Source: Saccharopolyspora shandongensis (GTDB lineage Bacteria; Actinomycetota; Actinomycetes; Mycobacteriales; Pseudonocardiaceae). Taken from it: a stretch of 64,000 nucleotides of DNA. The translations under genes and the position numbers were made by a program. Positions 24,224 to 35,623 of the stretch are shown piece after piece. The stretch covers positions 62,001 to 126,000 of the forward strand of contig NZ_FNOK01000003.1 in the NCBI RefSeq assembly GCF_900106995.1, in the 5' to 3' direction. The notes under the pieces were generated by a model. It searched no databases. It had not been told where the DNA came from and saw only the letters and a list, made by a program, of their open reading frames with translations. The stretch's first letter is position 1; each line of letters begins with the position of its first letter.

Positions 24224-26439
24224 CACAGATCCCGAACTTCGCCGGCATCCCGCTGGATGCCCCGCCCGCCGCCGACCCGGCTCGGTGGCAGGCCGAGATC
24301 CTCGCCGCCACCGGCAAGGCGGCCGACGCGCTGGTCTGGGAGGCGCCAGAGGGCATCGGCATCAAGCCGCTCTACACCTCGGCCGACGTCGAGGGGCTCG
24401 AATTCCCGCACACCTACCCGGGTTTGGCGCCGTTCCTGCGCGGGCCGTACCCGACGATGTACGTCAACCAGCCGTGGACGGTGCGGCAGTACGCCGGGTT
24501 CTCCACCGCCGACGAGTCCAACGCCTTCTACCGCCGCAACCTGGCCGCCGGCCAGAAGGGCCTGTCGGTGGCGTTCGACCTCGCCACCCACCGCGGCTAC
24601 GACTCCGACCACCCGCGCGTCGCGGGCGACGTCGGCATGGCCGGGGTCGCGATCGACTCGATCTTCGACATGCGCCAGCTCTTCGACGGCATCCCGCTGG
24701 ACCGGATGAGCGTGTCGATGACCATGAACGGTGCGGTGCTGCCGGTGATGGCGCTTTACATCGTCGCCGCCGAGGAGCAGGGCGTCGCGCCGGAGAAGCT
24801 GGCCGGGACCATCCAGAACGACATCCTCAAGGAGTTCATGGTCCGCAACACCTACATCTACCCGCCGCAGCCGTCGATGCGGATCATCTCCGACATCTTC
24901 GCCTACACCTCGCAGCGGATGCCGAAGTTCAACTCCATCTCCATCTCCGGCTACCACATCCAGGAAGCCGGGGCGACCGCCGACCTGGAGCTGGCCTACA
25001 CCCTCGCGGACGGCGTCGAATACCTGCGCGCCGGGCGGCAGGCCGGGCTGGACATCGACGCCTTCGCGCCCCGGCTGTCGTTCTTCTGGGGCATCGGGAT
25101 GAACTTCGCGATGGAGGTCGCAAAGCTGCGCGCGGCGCGGCTGCTGTGGTCGAAGCTGGTGCAGACCTTCGAGCCGAAGAACCCGAAATCGCTGTCGCTG
25201 CGCACCCATTCGCAGACCTCCGGCTGGTCGCTGACCGCCCAGGACGTCTACAACAACGTGGCGCGCACCTGCGTCGAGGCGATGGCCGCCACCCAGGGCC
25301 ACACCCAGTCGCTGCACACCAACGCGCTCGACGAGGCGCTGGCGCTGCCCACCGACTTCTCCGCGCGCATCGCCCGCAACACGCAGCTGCTGCTGCAGCA
25401 GGAATCCGGGACCACGCGGGTGATCGACCCGTGGGGCGGCAGCTACTACCTGGAGCGCCTCACCAAGGACCTCGCCGAGCGCGCCTGGGCGCACATCGCC
25501 GAGGTCGAGGACGCGGGCGGCATGGCCCAGGCCATCGACGCCGGCATCCCCAAGCTGCGCATCGAGGAGGCCGCGGCCCGCACCCAGGCCCGCATCGACT
25601 CCGGGCGGCAGCCGCTGATCGGCGTCAACAAGTACCGCTACGACGGCGACGAGCAGATCGACGTGCTCAAAGTGGACAACGCCGGGGTCCGCGCGCAGCA
25701 GCTGGAGAAGCTGCGGCGGCTGCGCGAAGAGCGCGACAGCGCGGCCTGCGAGGACGCGCTGCGCCGGCTCACCGCGGCGGCCGAGGCGTCCCTTTCCGAT
25801 TCGGCGCAGCCGACTGAGCGCCCCAACGACATGGCGCACAACCTGCTGACGCTGGCCGTGGACGCGGCGCGGGAGAAGGCGACCGTCGGCGAGATCTCCG
25901 ATGCGCTGGAGAAGGTCTTCGGCCGCCACTCCGGGCAGATCCGTACGATCACCGGCGTGTACCGGGACGAGTCGGGGCCGTCGGAGCAGCTGGAGGCGGC
26001 CCGCAGGCAGGTGGTGGACTTCGCCGAGGCCGAAGGCCGCCGACCGCGCATCCTGGTCGCGAAGATGGGGCAGGACGGCCACGACCGCGGCCAGAAGGTG
26101 ATCGCGACCGCGTTCGCCGACCTCGGCTTCGACGTCGACGTGGGCCCGCTGTTCCAGACCCCGGCCGAGGTGGCCCGCCAGGCAGCCGAGTCGGACGTGC
26201 ACATCGTCGGCGTCTCCAGCCTCGCCGCCGGGCACCTGACCCTGGTGCCCGCGCTGCGCGACGAGCTGGCCGAGCTGGGCCGGGAGGACATCATGGTCGT
26301 CGTCGGCGGGGTCATCCCGCCCGCCGACTTCGACGCCCTCCGGCAGGCCGGGGCCAGCGCGATCTTCCCGCCCGGCACCGTGATCGCCGACGCCGCGCTG
26401 GGCCTGCTCGAAGAACTCCGCACCCGACTCGACCACTGA
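24220..26439 (+). CDS. mutB: Methylmalonyl-CoA mutase large (alpha) subunit
   Basis: This 739-residue catalytic subunit isomerises (R)-methylmalonyl-CoA and succinyl-CoA using adenosylcobalamin. The substrate-binding barrel (about 40-560) contains [41 protein letters not shown] and [30 protein letters not shown]. The C-terminal B12 domain has [15 protein letters not shown], where the histidine (about residue 621) is the lower axial ligand, plus [14 protein letters not shown] and [15 protein letters not shown] 24220 overlaps mutA by four bases. Length and motifs are complete; no change at key residues is evident. Confidence 0.97.
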   Translation: MTQIPNFAGIPLDAPPAADPARWQAEILAATGKAADALVWEAPEGIGIKPLYTSADVEGLEFPHTYPGLAPFLRGPYPTMYVNQPWTVRQYAGFSTADESNAFYRRNLAAGQKGLSVAFDLATHRGYDSDHPRVAGDVGMAGVAIDSIFDMRQLFDGIPLDRMSVSMTMNGAVLPVMALYIVAAEEQGVAPEKLAGTIQNDILKEFMVRNTYIYPPQPSMRIISDIFAYTSQRMPKFNSISISGYHIQEAGATADLELAYTLADGVEYLRAGRQAGLDIDAFAPRLSFFWGIGMNFAMEVAKLRAARLLWSKLVQTFEPKNPKSLSLRTHSQTSGWSLTAQDVYNNVARTCVEAMAATQGHTQSLHTNALDEALALPTDFSARIARNTQLLLQQESGTTRVIDPWGGSYYLERLTKDLAERAWAHIAEVEDAGGMAQAIDAGIPKLRIEEAAARTQARIDSGRQPLIGVNKYRYDGDEQIDVLKVDNAGVRAQQLEKLRRLREERDSAACEDALRRLTAAAEASLSDSAQPTERPNDMAHNLLTLAVDAAREKATVGEISDALEKVFGRHSGQIRTITGVYRDESGPSEQLEAARRQVVDFAEAEGRRPRILVAKMGQDGHDRGQKVIATAFADLGFDVDVGPLFQTPAEVARQAAESDVHIVGVSSLAAGHLTLVPALRDELAELGREDIMVVVGGVIPPADFDALRQAGASAIFPPGTVIADAALGLLEELRTRLDH

Positions 26440-26441
26440 TC

Positions 26442-27443
26442 ATGCCGCGACAGATCGACGTCCAGGACTACGCCAAGGGCGTGCTCGCCGGTTCCCGCAC
26501 CAAGCTGGCGCAGGCGATCACGCTCGTCGAATCCACCCGCGCCGACCACCGCGCGCTGGCGCAGGAACTGCTCGTCGAGCTGCTCCCGCACAGCGGCGGC
26601 GCGCACCGCGTCGGCATCACCGGCGTGCCCGGGGTGGGCAAGTCGACGTTCATCGAGGCGCTGGGCTCGATGCTGACCGCGGCGGGGCATCGCGTCGCGG
26701 TGCTCGCGGTCGACCCGTCGTCGACCCGCAGCGGCGGCAGCATCCTCGGCGACAAGACCCGGATGGGCCGGCTGGCCAGCGACCCCGCCGCGTTCGTGCG
26801 GCCGTCGCCGTCGGCGGGCACGCTCGGCGGCGTCGCGCGCGCGACGCGCGAGACGATCGTGCTGATGGAGGCGGCCGGATTCGACGTCGTGCTGGTGGAA
26901 ACCGTCGGCGTCGGCCAGTCCGAGGTGACGGTCGCGGGCATGGTGGACTGCTTCCTGCTGCTCACCCTCGCCCGCACCGGCGACCAGCTGCAGGGCATCA
27001 AGAAGGGCGTGCTGGAGCTGGCGGACGTCATCGCGGTCAACAAGGCCGACGGCGACCACGCCGCCGAGGCCCGCAAGGCGGCCCGCGAGCTCCGCGGCGC
27101 GCTGCGCCTGCTCACCCCGGTCAGCGCCGCGTGGACGCCGCCGGTGCTGACCTGCAGCGGCCTGCAGGGGCTCGGGCTGGACACGGTGTGGGAGCAGATC
27201 GAGCAGCACCGGGCGGCGCTGGACGAGGCCGGCGAGCTGGCCGACAAGCGCAGCCGCCAGCAGGTCGAGTGGACCTGGGCCCTGGTGCGCGACCAGCTGA
27301 TGTCGGAACTCACCCGCCACCCGGCGGTGCGCGCGATCGTCGGCGACGTGGAAACCCGGGTGCGGGCGGGCGAACTCACCGCGAGCCTGGCGGCGGAACA
27401 GCTGCTCGACGCCTTCCGGAAACCCGGCCGGGAGTCCACGTAG
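26442..27443 (+). CDS. meaB: Methylmalonyl-CoA mutase GTPase chaperone MeaB
   Basis: This 333-residue G3E-type P-loop GTPase (MeaB/ArgK/MMAA group) guards and reloads the B12 mutase. The P-loop GVPGVGKS is at about 61-68, with [21 protein letters not shown] as switch region, ETVGVGQSE as the Walker-B-like region and NKADGD as base-recognition motif. It lies two bases after mutB, so it is co-transcribed with its partner. The C-terminal helices (about 240-333) are the dimerisation part. Annotation as arginine/ornithine transport kinase for this family is outdated. Confidence 0.95.
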   Translation: MPRQIDVQDYAKGVLAGSRTKLAQAITLVESTRADHRALAQELLVELLPHSGGAHRVGITGVPGVGKSTFIEALGSMLTAAGHRVAVLAVDPSSTRSGGSILGDKTRMGRLASDPAAFVRPSPSAGTLGGVARATRETIVLMEAAGFDVVLVETVGVGQSEVTVAGMVDCFLLLTLARTGDQLQGIKKGVLELADVIAVNKADGDHAAEARKAARELRGALRLLTPVSAAWTPPVLTCSGLQGLGLDTVWEQIEQHRAALDEAGELADKRSRQQVEWTWALVRDQLMSELTRHPAVRAIVGDVETRVRAGELTASLAAEQLLDAFRKPGREST

Positions 27444-27488
27444 GACGAGGGCGGATACTGGCCCGAGCAGACTCGACCCGGGAGAACC

Positions 27489-27845
27489 ATGCGGATCAGC
27501 GTTGACCCCAGCTCGGACGTGCCGCCCTTCGAACAGGTGCGGTCGACGATCGCGGAGCAGATCAACAGCGGCGAACTCCCGGTGGGCACCAAGCTGCCGA
27601 CGGTCCGCGCCCTGGCGGCCGACCTGGGCATCGCGGCCAACACGGCGGCGAAGGCCTACCGGGAACTGGAGCAGGCGGGCCTGCTCGAAACCCGGGGCCG
27701 CGCAGGCACTTTCGTCTCGGACGCGGGAAACCAGGCGGCGGCCCGAGCCGCGGAAGCGGCGGCGACCTACGCCCAGATCACCCACGCCCTGGGCATCCCC
27801 GCCGACGAGGCCCTTGCCATCGTCCGAGCGGCCCTGAAGGCGTGA
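27489..27845 (+). CDS. GntR family regulator, YtrA type
   Basis: This 118-residue protein has only the winged helix (about 8-75: SDVPPFEQVRSTIAEQINSGELPVGTKLPTVRALAADLGIAANTAAKAYRELEQAGLLETRGRAGTFV) and a short helical tail, the layout of the YtrA subfamily, which usually controls transporters or cell-envelope functions. It lies 45 bases after meaB with its own GGGAGAACC ribosome binding site and may be transcribed with the mut genes or alone. No target genes are obvious nearby. The family normally acts as a dimeric repressor. Confidence 0.88.
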   Translation: MRISVDPSSDVPPFEQVRSTIAEQINSGELPVGTKLPTVRALAADLGIAANTAAKAYRELEQAGLLETRGRAGTFVSDAGNQAAARAAEAAATYAQITHALGIPADEALAIVRAALKA

Positions 27846-27851
27846 TCCGGT

Positions 27852-28691
27852 TCAGGCGACTATCGCGAGGAGCGCTGTCGCCGCGTCGATCAGGGCGTGG
27901 TCGCCTTGCGCATCCGCTCGTCGGCGGGCTTCGGCGACGGTGATTCCGCGGGTGGCGAGCCGCCAGAGGTCGTCCGGCCGCATGGTGATCGTGGCCGCTG
28001 TTCCACCCACGGGCTCCGCCTCGTCGCCGGCCATTCGCCAGCGGCCGTCGTCGGACACCGCGTGCCAGGTTCCGCCGGAAGGCCCGGGAACGACGACGCG
28101 GACTGCGGTGCCGTGCGGGCGGGCGACTTCGCGCAGCGCGTGGGGCAGTGCGCGCACGAACGTGTCCAGCACGGGGTGCACCAGTTCGGGTTGGTCGGCA
28201 CCCGGTCGCCCCACCGCGTCCCTGATCTGCTGCTGGTGCACCCAGAATTCGGTGTAGTCCCGAGCGATGTCCAACCAGGCCGGGCTCGGACCGGGGCCGG
28301 CCCAGGACACGTCCAACGCGGCCGGTGCGGTGAGGTCGAAGGTCCCCCAGAGCCTATCCAGCTCCGGACCGAGGTGCGCCAGCAGCCCGATCATGAGCTC
28401 GGGGCTGCACTGCCGCGCGGCTCGGACGAATTCGTCGTTGGTGCGGGCCAAGTAGCCGGGCAGGGTCTCGTCGTTGGCGAAGGTCGCCCCGGCGAAGCCG
28501 TCCCGGCTTCCCGAGATCCGCCGCAGGTAGTCGTTCAGGACGTGCCCGACCACGTCGTGCACGTCCCAACCCGGGCACACCGTTTCCCGCGCCCAGTCCG
28601 CAGCGCTCAGCGACCGGAGCAGCGCGAGCAACTCCTGCCGCTCCTGGCGGAACAGGGGGCGGACGTCCAGCACGGGCCCGAAGATCGTCAT
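27852..28691 (-). CDS. Maleylpyruvate isomerase/DinB-like mycothiol-dependent family protein
   Basis: This 279-residue protein has the actinobacterial DinB/maleylpyruvate isomerase N-terminal fold: VRPLFRQERQELLALLRSLSAADWARETVCPGWDVHDVVGHVLNDYLRRI includes the metal-ligand His of WDVHDVVGHV, and RDYTEFWVHQQQIRDAVG carries a further ligand His near 180. The C-terminal portion (about 190-279) is an SCP-like domain with RMAGDEAEPVGGTAATITMRPDDLWRLATRGI. Members use mycothiol or act as thiol-dependent transferases; the substrate here is unknown. ATG 28691 is chosen from family length. It stands alone and converges with the GntR gene. Confidence 0.75.
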   Translation of the reverse strand: MTIFGPVLDVRPLFRQERQELLALLRSLSAADWARETVCPGWDVHDVVGHVLNDYLRRISGSRDGFAGATFANDETLPGYLARTNDEFVRAARQCSPELMIGLLAHLGPELDRLWGTFDLTAPAALDVSWAGPGPSPAWLDIARDYTEFWVHQQQIRDAVGRPGADQPELVHPVLDTFVRALPHALREVARPHGTAVRVVVPGPSGGTWHAVSDDGRWRMAGDEAEPVGGTAATITMRPDDLWRLATRGITVAEARRRADAQGDHALIDAATALLAIVA

Positions 28692-28752
28692 GCGGGAATG
28701 CTCCCACCACCCGCACCACGCAGCCATCGAATTTGGCCCGCCCGAAGCCAGG

Positions 28753-30909
28753 TCAGCCGGCGGGGACGCTCCACAGCCGCACAACGCCGTCCTCGCCCGC
28801 GGTTGCCAGGGTGCGGCCGTCCGGGCTGAACACCATGTTGTTGACGCGCTCGATCGCGGGGCCGATCTGCTCGGCGGCGGCCACGTTCCACAGCCGCACG
28901 GTGTCGTTGTCCTTGATGGCGAGCACGCTTCCGTCCCGGTTGGGCACTTGCCAGGAGCCGTCGGGAATGGTGCTGGGCTGGCGGATCTGGTTGCGGCTGG
29001 ACAGGTCCCACAACCGCAGCCAGTTGGTCTTGGTGGACGCGCTGGCGGTCTCGTCGTCGGACGTGGTCGCGGTGGCCTTGCCCACGGTCATCAGGACGCG
29101 GCCGTCGGGGCCGAACGCGGTGGTGCTGAGGCTCTCCGCCCGGGGCAGGCTGATCGGGTCGCCGATCTGCCGGCGGCTGGCCAAGTCCCACAGGATCACG
29201 GCGCTGACGTCGTTCTCGGACCCGGACTTGTCGGTCCACTGCACGCTGATCGCGACGGTGCGGCCGTCCGGGCCGAAGGTGATCCCAGGACCGCCATACT
29301 CCTCGTCCCGGACGTTGAGATCGCCGATCTGCTGGCCACCGGCCACGTCCCACACCCGCACGACGTTTTCTTCCACGTCGTCCGCTTCCGAAACATCCTC
29401 GTCGTAGCTGACCGCCAGGTAGCGGGCATCCGGGCTGAACACCAGCCACTCGGACCGCTCGGCCAGTTCGCCGATCCCGGCGATGGGGTGCTGGTCGACC
29501 TGGGCGCCGCTGGCCACGTCCCACTGGCGCACCGAACCGTTGGAGCCGTCGTAGATCGCGGCGAGCAGGGTTCGGCCGTCCGGGCCGAACACGAGGTCGT
29601 TCAGGCCGTCGAGCGGGCCGATGATCTGGCCGACCTGCCGCTGTTCGGCGACGTTCCACAGCTGCACGGTGCTGTCCTGGTGGACGGTCGCCATGGTGCG
29701 GCCGTCCGGGCTGAACAGCAGACGCCGGGCCGGGACGACAGCGGCCATCGAACCGACCTGGGGAACCTGCGGCGGCGGCGAGGAGGAGACCTGCGGCGGC
29801 GGCTGCAGCGCCCAGATCAGGACGCCGACCAGAGCCAGCGCGACGGCGGCGACGCCGAGGCCCAGCAAGTGCCGCCGGGCACCCCCGTCGGCCGTCGGCT
29901 CGGTGCGCGTGGGCGGGGTTTCCTCTGCGGTGGCCTCGCGGGTCGCGTCGACCGGGCCGGTGTCCACCCGGGTGGACACCACCGTCGGCGTGCCGGTGAT
30001 CGCAGTCGGCACCTGCGACGCGTCGAGGAGCCGGGCGATGTCGGCGTTCCGCTGCGCGATCAACCGGTGCACCCCGGCGGGCCACGGCCGCGCTGCCGGA
30101 GCGATCTGGCCGATCGATTCCAGCAGCTCGGCCGGGGTCGGCCGCTCGGCGGGATCCTTGGCCAGGCACGGCTCGGCGATGCGCCGGACCGCGCCGGGAA
30201 TCCCGGAGAGGTCCGGGTCGACCAGCACGACGTTGTTCAGGGTCTGCAGGGTCGCCGTGTCGGCGAACGGGCTGGCACCCGTGCAGGCCGCGACGACGAC
30301 CGAACCGAGGGAGAACACGTCGCTGGCCGAGGTCACCGACTCGCCCTTGGCCTGCTCGGGCGACATGTACTCGGGCGAGCCGACCAGCCAGCCGGCCCGG
30401 GTCAGGTCGCCGGTCCGGTCGCCGTTGACGGCCCGGACGATGCCGAAGTCGATGACCCGGGGACCGTCCTCGGCGAGCAGCACGTTGGACGGTTTCAGGT
30501 CCCGGTGCACCAGCCCGGCCCGGTGGATCTGGACCAGCGCGGTGGTCAGCCCGGCGGCCAGGCGCAGCACCGATTCCTCCGGCAGCGCACCGATGGCCGC
30601 GGCCGTCTCGTGCAGCGAGGGACCGGGCACGAAAACCGATGCCAGCCACGGCGTGGGCGCGTCCGGGTCGGCATCGATGACCGCGGCGGTGTACGCGCCG
30701 GACACCGCGCGAGATGCCTCCACCTCGCGGCGGAACCTCGCCCGGAACCCGTCGTCCTCGGCGAACTGGTCGTGCACCAGCTTCAGCGCGACCAGCCGGC
30801 CGTCCGGGCCGCTGCCCAGCAGCACCCGCCCCATCCCGCCTCGGCCCAGCTCCGCGAGCACCCGGTACTGCCCGACCTCGCGCGGGCCCGACGGACCTAA
30901 CGGCCTCAT
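28753..30909 (-). CDS. Transmembrane Ser/Thr protein kinase with C-terminal WD40 propeller
   Basis: This 718-residue kinase has an N-terminal Hanks-type domain (about 14-275) with GRGGMGRVLLG, the VHRDLKPSNVLLAEDGPRVIDFG catalytic and DFG region and the SPEYMSPEQAKGE activation segment. A juxtamembrane linker leads to one transmembrane helix (about 348-370, LLGLGVAAVALALVGVLIWAL). The remainder (about 385-718) has seven WD-like repeats, each ending LWNV, QWDV, VWDV, LWDL, LWDL, LWNV and LWSV and each opening with a GPDGRT or SPDGRT type turn, predicting a seven-bladed propeller outside the cell. It probably senses an external ligand or surface state. ATG at 30909 fits the kinase N-terminus. 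The gene is monocistronic by spacing. Confidence 0.92.
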   Translation of the reverse strand: MRPLGPSGPREVGQYRVLAELGRGGMGRVLLGSGPDGRLVALKLVHDQFAEDDGFRARFRREVEASRAVSGAYTAAVIDADPDAPTPWLASVFVPGPSLHETAAAIGALPEESVLRLAAGLTTALVQIHRAGLVHRDLKPSNVLLAEDGPRVIDFGIVRAVNGDRTGDLTRAGWLVGSPEYMSPEQAKGESVTSASDVFSLGSVVVAACTGASPFADTATLQTLNNVVLVDPDLSGIPGAVRRIAEPCLAKDPAERPTPAELLESIGQIAPAARPWPAGVHRLIAQRNADIARLLDASQVPTAITGTPTVVSTRVDTGPVDATREATAEETPPTRTEPTADGGARRHLLGLGVAAVALALVGVLIWALQPPPQVSSSPPPQVPQVGSMAAVVPARRLLFSPDGRTMATVHQDSTVQLWNVAEQRQVGQIIGPLDGLNDLVFGPDGRTLLAAIYDGSNGSVRQWDVASGAQVDQHPIAGIGELAERSEWLVFSPDARYLAVSYDEDVSEADDVEENVVRVWDVAGGQQIGDLNVRDEEYGGPGITFGPDGRTVAISVQWTDKSGSENDVSAVILWDLASRRQIGDPISLPRAESLSTTAFGPDGRVLMTVGKATATTSDDETASASTKTNWLRLWDLSSRNQIRQPSTIPDGSWQVPNRDGSVLAIKDNDTVRLWNVAAAEQIGPAIERVNNMVFSPDGRTLATAGEDGVVRLWSVPAG

Positions 30910-31094
30910 GACAACCCCGTTCCAACCAGTGCCGGATCGGTTCCCAGAGCACCGCCGGACGTCACATCGGCCGCCATGATCCCCAGCCGGGATCGCGCGG
31001 ATCCAAAGCACGAATCCTAGTCAGGAAAGCCTCTCGACGTGAAGCGAACCGCACATCGCGGCGACCGCGCCCGCCGCGAACGGAGGAGCGCAGG

Positions 31095-31724
31095 TCAGCC
31101 GACTTCGGCCTGCAGGGCTCGCATGGTGTTGATCTCGTCCTGCTGGGTCACGAGGACGTCCTGGGCCATTTCGTGGACCTGCTCGTCCAGGCCATTGGCC
31201 ATGACGTCGGTGGCCATCGTCAGGGCGCCCTCGTGGTGGGCGATCATCAGCCGGAGGAACAGCCGGTCGAAGTCCGCTCCCCTGGAATTCTCGAGCTGCG
31301 CCAGCTGTTCCGGCGTCGCCATGCCCGGCATGCTCGCGTGGTCGTGGCCGCCGCCGTGGCCACCGTGTCCACTGTGGCCGGTCTGCTCGTCGAGGCCGCG
31401 GGTGGCCAGCCAGCCCTGCATCGCGCCGATCTCCGGGCCCTGCGCGCCGCCGATTCGCTCCGACAGCGCGCGAACCTTGGGATTCTGCACGCGTTCCGGG
31501 GACAGCGCCGTCATCTCCACCGCCTGCTGGTGGTGCACGATCATCATGCGGACGTAGTCCGCCTCGACCTCGACCGGCGTGCTCCGCTCCGGCGCCGCGC
31601 TCGCCACCACCTGCGGCTGATCGCCCGGCGCGCCCGGCAGGACCACCGGCGGCGACGCCTGCTCCGTCGCGCAACCGGCCAGCGCGCCCACCGCCAGAAG
31701 TAACGCGGCTGTTAACCGGCGCAT
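31095..31724 (-). CDS. DUF305 lipoprotein
   Basis: This 209-residue protein has a lipobox (LAGC, Cys18) after a short signal, so it is a membrane-anchored extracellular lipoprotein. The DUF305 domain has the two HH motif halves: RMMIVHHQQAVEMTALSPE (about 60-78) and RLMIAHHEGALTMATDVMA (about 160-178). A Gly/His-rich insert (SGHGGHGGGHDHASM) between them could bind metal; DUF305 proteins are often found with copper-handling genes. It is divergent from the LVIVD protein at 31868, with palindromes in the gap. The function is not established for this family. Confidence 0.85.
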   Translation of the reverse strand: MRRLTAALLLAVGALAGCATEQASPPVVLPGAPGDQPQVVASAAPERSTPVEVEADYVRMMIVHHQQAVEMTALSPERVQNPKVRALSERIGGAQGPEIGAMQGWLATRGLDEQTGHSGHGGHGGGHDHASMPGMATPEQLAQLENSRGADFDRLFLRLMIAHHEGALTMATDVMANGLDEQVHEMAQDVLVTQQDEINTMRALQAEVG

Positions 31725-31752
31725 CGAATCCTCCTTGTGTTGCAGGCAATTG

Positions 31753-31821
31753 CGGCCAATTGGCCGATAGGGCCACGATCCGGGCATAACAATACTGATC
31801 TCCAGCGGTACTCGGTACCGC
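31753..31821. promoter_or_regulatory. Palindromes in the divergent DUF305/LVIVD promoter region
   Basis: CGGCCAATTGGCCG (31753-31766) is a perfect 14-base palindrome, immediately preceded by GCAATTGC (31746-31753). Further right GCGGTAC (31805-31811) and GTACCGC (31815-31821) are perfect arms with a 3-base spacer. Both sites lie in the 143-base gap between the two divergent secreted-protein genes and could be operators coordinating them. Confidence 0.45.
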
Positions 31822-31867
31822 CCATTTCGACTGCCCGAACGCAGGGCAGCGACGAGCATGGGAGTGG

Positions 31868-33313
<1,446 letters not shown>

Positions 33314-33330
33314 GCCGGTAGCGAAGTGAT

Positions 33331-33362
33331 GCGGCCCCCGCCGGAACACCCGGCGGGGGCCG
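33331..33362. terminator. Strong GC-rich terminator hairpin, probably bidirectional
   Basis: GCGGCCCCCGCCGG pairs with CCGGCGGGGGCCGC across a short AACAC loop, 17 bases after the LVIVD stop and 15 bases before the end of the minus-strand signalling gene. It probably ends both transcripts. Confidence 0.85.
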
Positions 33363-33377
33363 CTCCGCGTTTCCGGG

Positions 33378-35534
33378 CTAGCCCTCCGGGCCGAGGAAGT
33401 CGGGGACGTCGAAGGCGAACAGCGGCTCGCCGAAGTGGGCTCCCGCGCCGACCTCGCAGCCCATCTCGTGCCAGGTGGCCGCCTGCTCCGCCGTGTCGAT
33501 CCGGCCCACCCACAGGCGGGCCCCGCAGGCCTCGACCAGCGGCACCAGCGACCGGATCGCCTGAACCTCCGGCACGTCCGCGGACTCCGCCGCGTGCACG
33601 AGGTCGACGAGATCGTCCGACAGGCGCACCGAGTCGACCGGGAGGTCGCGCAGCAGGCGCAGTTCGTCCGCGGAGCCGTGGAAGCCGTGCAGCGAGGTCT
33701 TGATGCCGCGGCTGTTGAGGTAGCGGACGTTGTCCCGGGCTTCCTCGTGGTCGCCGCTGATCGCGGCCATCGGCAGGCACAGCCGCATCCACGTCGCGTC
33801 GATGTCGCAGGAGTCCAGCACCCGGTGGATCACCGCCGCCAGGTCCGGGTCCTGGCCCTGGTTCGGGCTCAGCGACAGCTTCAGCTGCACCTCGTAGCCC
33901 GCCGTACGCCACTCGCACAGCTGCCGCCACGCGGTTTCCAGCATCCAGTCCCGCAGCGACAGGGTGACCCCGGAGCGCTCCGCGAGGCGCTGGCACTCGC
34001 CGTGCTCCAGGGTGCCGTATTCGCTCGTCTCCCAGCGGAGTTCGGCCTCCAGCGCGACCAGCGCGCCGTTGTCCATGCGGGCCAGCGGCCGGTAGAGGAC
34101 CTCGAACTCGCCGTGCTCCAGGCCGCCGGGCATCACCGCGGCCAGCTTCGACTCGATCCGCTCCTCCGGCGCCGTGTCCGGGTCGAACAGCGCCCACTGC
34201 CGCTTGCCCGCGGCCTCCGCGCGGCGCAGCGCGACGTCCGCCGCCCACAGCATGCTCGCCGCGTCCGCGTCGGCCGCCATCCGCTCCACCACGCCGATCC
34301 CGGCCGACGCCGCGATGCCCTGGTCGCCGACGTAGACCGGCTCGGCGAGCAGGTCGTTGATCTGCTGGGTCAACGTTGTCACCGGCGGTGTCTTCTCCTG
34401 CTGCCAGAGCAGGATCGCGAACTCGGTGCCGCCGAACCGGGCGACTATCCCCTCCTCGTTCTCGACCAGCTGCTCCAGCCGCCGGGCCACGGCCTTGATC
34501 ACCCGGTCGCCGACCTCGTAGCCGAGGCCGTCGTTGATCAGCTCGAAGCCGTCCAGGCCCAGCTGGTAGAGCGCCAGCCGGGCGTCGTTCGGCAGGTTCG
34601 CCAGCGCCGCCTCCAGGCGGGTGTGGAAGAACTGCCGGTTCGGCAGCCCGGTCAGCGCGTCGTGCAGGGCCTGGTACTGGAAGCGGTCCTGCAGCAGGTG
34701 CAGCTCGGTGATGTCCTCGACCATCGTGACGAAGTGCCGCGGCGCGCCGTCGGAACCGCGCAGCACTGACACCGCCAGGTAGACCCACGCCTCCTCGCCG
34801 GTGGCGTGCTGCAGGCGCTTGCGGTCGCTGAGCCGCTTCGAGCTGCCGCCCTCGGCGAGCTCGCGGTAGGCCGCCGTCAGGTATTCGGCGTCGTCGGAGT
34901 GGAACAGGTCGTGGATCGTCATGGCCGCCAGGTCGTGCGCCTGGTAGCCCAGGGTGTTCTCGAACGCCGGGTTCACCTGGACGAACTTCCCCTCCAGGTC
35001 GCAGATCGCGACCCCGATGGGCGTCGTCGTGAACACCTCGCCGAACCGCGCCTCGCTGGCCGCGAGCTCCCGGTCGGCCTTCAGCTTCGAGCGCAGCAGC
35101 GCCTTCTTCAGCGTCTCCTGCTGGACGAAGGTGCTCTCCCGGTCGGCGGCGGCGTAGCCGGCCGCGACCGCGGTGACCAGCCCGAGGATCCGGCGCACCG
35201 CGTCGTTCCCGGGCAGCTGGACCAGCTCGTCGCGGAGCAGGTTCAGGCTCAGCGGCAGGCTGTCCTCGCCGGTGGCGTGCATCTCGACCAGCTTGCTGCC
35301 GACGGTGCGACCCACCTCGTCCACAGTGGACGGATCGTCGAGGGCGCCGACGACGCGGTCGACGAGTTCCTGCAGCGTCTGCTCGACGGTCTCGCGGGAC
35401 AGCGGGATGTAGGACGCCGTGCTGAGCTGCGCCGCCCAGCGGCGTGCCACCTCGGCCCGCCAGTCGGCGTCGTACCGCTTCGGGTCCAGCACGTCCGGCA
35501 TTCCGCTCGGGGCGTCCGGAGTTCCCTCGCTCAT
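33378..35534 (-). CDS. PAS-GGDEF-EAL protein with degenerate catalytic motifs
   Basis: This 718-residue cytoplasmic protein has an N-terminal helical region (1-155), a PAS domain (about 160-275: RFGEVFTTTPIGVAICDLEGKFVQVNPAFENTLGY), a GGDEF domain (about 285-445) and an EAL domain (about 455-710). The GGDEF signature reads GGTEF (368-372), so the metal/substrate Asp is Thr. In the EAL part the signature is EAE (about 496-498), the DDFGTG metal motif reads LHGFHG, and the KID Lys is Arg (VDSVRLSDD). Both enzymatic activities are probably lost, and the protein may act as a c-di-GMP or PAS-ligand sensor. No transmembrane helices are visible. It stands alone, so targets are unknown. Confidence 0.88.
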   Translation of the reverse strand: MSEGTPDAPSGMPDVLDPKRYDADWRAEVARRWAAQLSTASYIPLSRETVEQTLQELVDRVVGALDDPSTVDEVGRTVGSKLVEMHATGEDSLPLSLNLLRDELVQLPGNDAVRRILGLVTAVAAGYAAADRESTFVQQETLKKALLRSKLKADRELAASEARFGEVFTTTPIGVAICDLEGKFVQVNPAFENTLGYQAHDLAAMTIHDLFHSDDAEYLTAAYRELAEGGSSKRLSDRKRLQHATGEEAWVYLAVSVLRGSDGAPRHFVTMVEDITELHLLQDRFQYQALHDALTGLPNRQFFHTRLEAALANLPNDARLALYQLGLDGFELINDGLGYEVGDRVIKAVARRLEQLVENEEGIVARFGGTEFAILLWQQEKTPPVTTLTQQINDLLAEPVYVGDQGIAASAGIGVVERMAADADAASMLWAADVALRRAEAAGKRQWALFDPDTAPEERIESKLAAVMPGGLEHGEFEVLYRPLARMDNGALVALEAELRWETSEYGTLEHGECQRLAERSGVTLSLRDWMLETAWRQLCEWRTAGYEVQLKLSLSPNQGQDPDLAAVIHRVLDSCDIDATWMRLCLPMAAISGDHEEARDNVRYLNSRGIKTSLHGFHGSADELRLLRDLPVDSVRLSDDLVDLVHAAESADVPEVQAIRSLVPLVEACGARLWVGRIDTAEQAATWHEMGCEVGAGAHFGEPLFAFDVPDFLGPEG

Positions 35535-35623
35535 CTCACCCGTCCGTCAACGTTCGGCGAATCGCCCTGGTCGCACACCTTCCTAGCATCACCGGAAATC
35601 AGCGCCACGCCCCCCGTGACCCG

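Noticed and set aside
24043-26436. Minus-strand open frame of about 800 codons opposite mutB
   Set aside because: No family features; it mirrors the conserved mutB frame. The same applies to the minus-strand frame opposite mutA and the plus-strand frame across 52280-55960.
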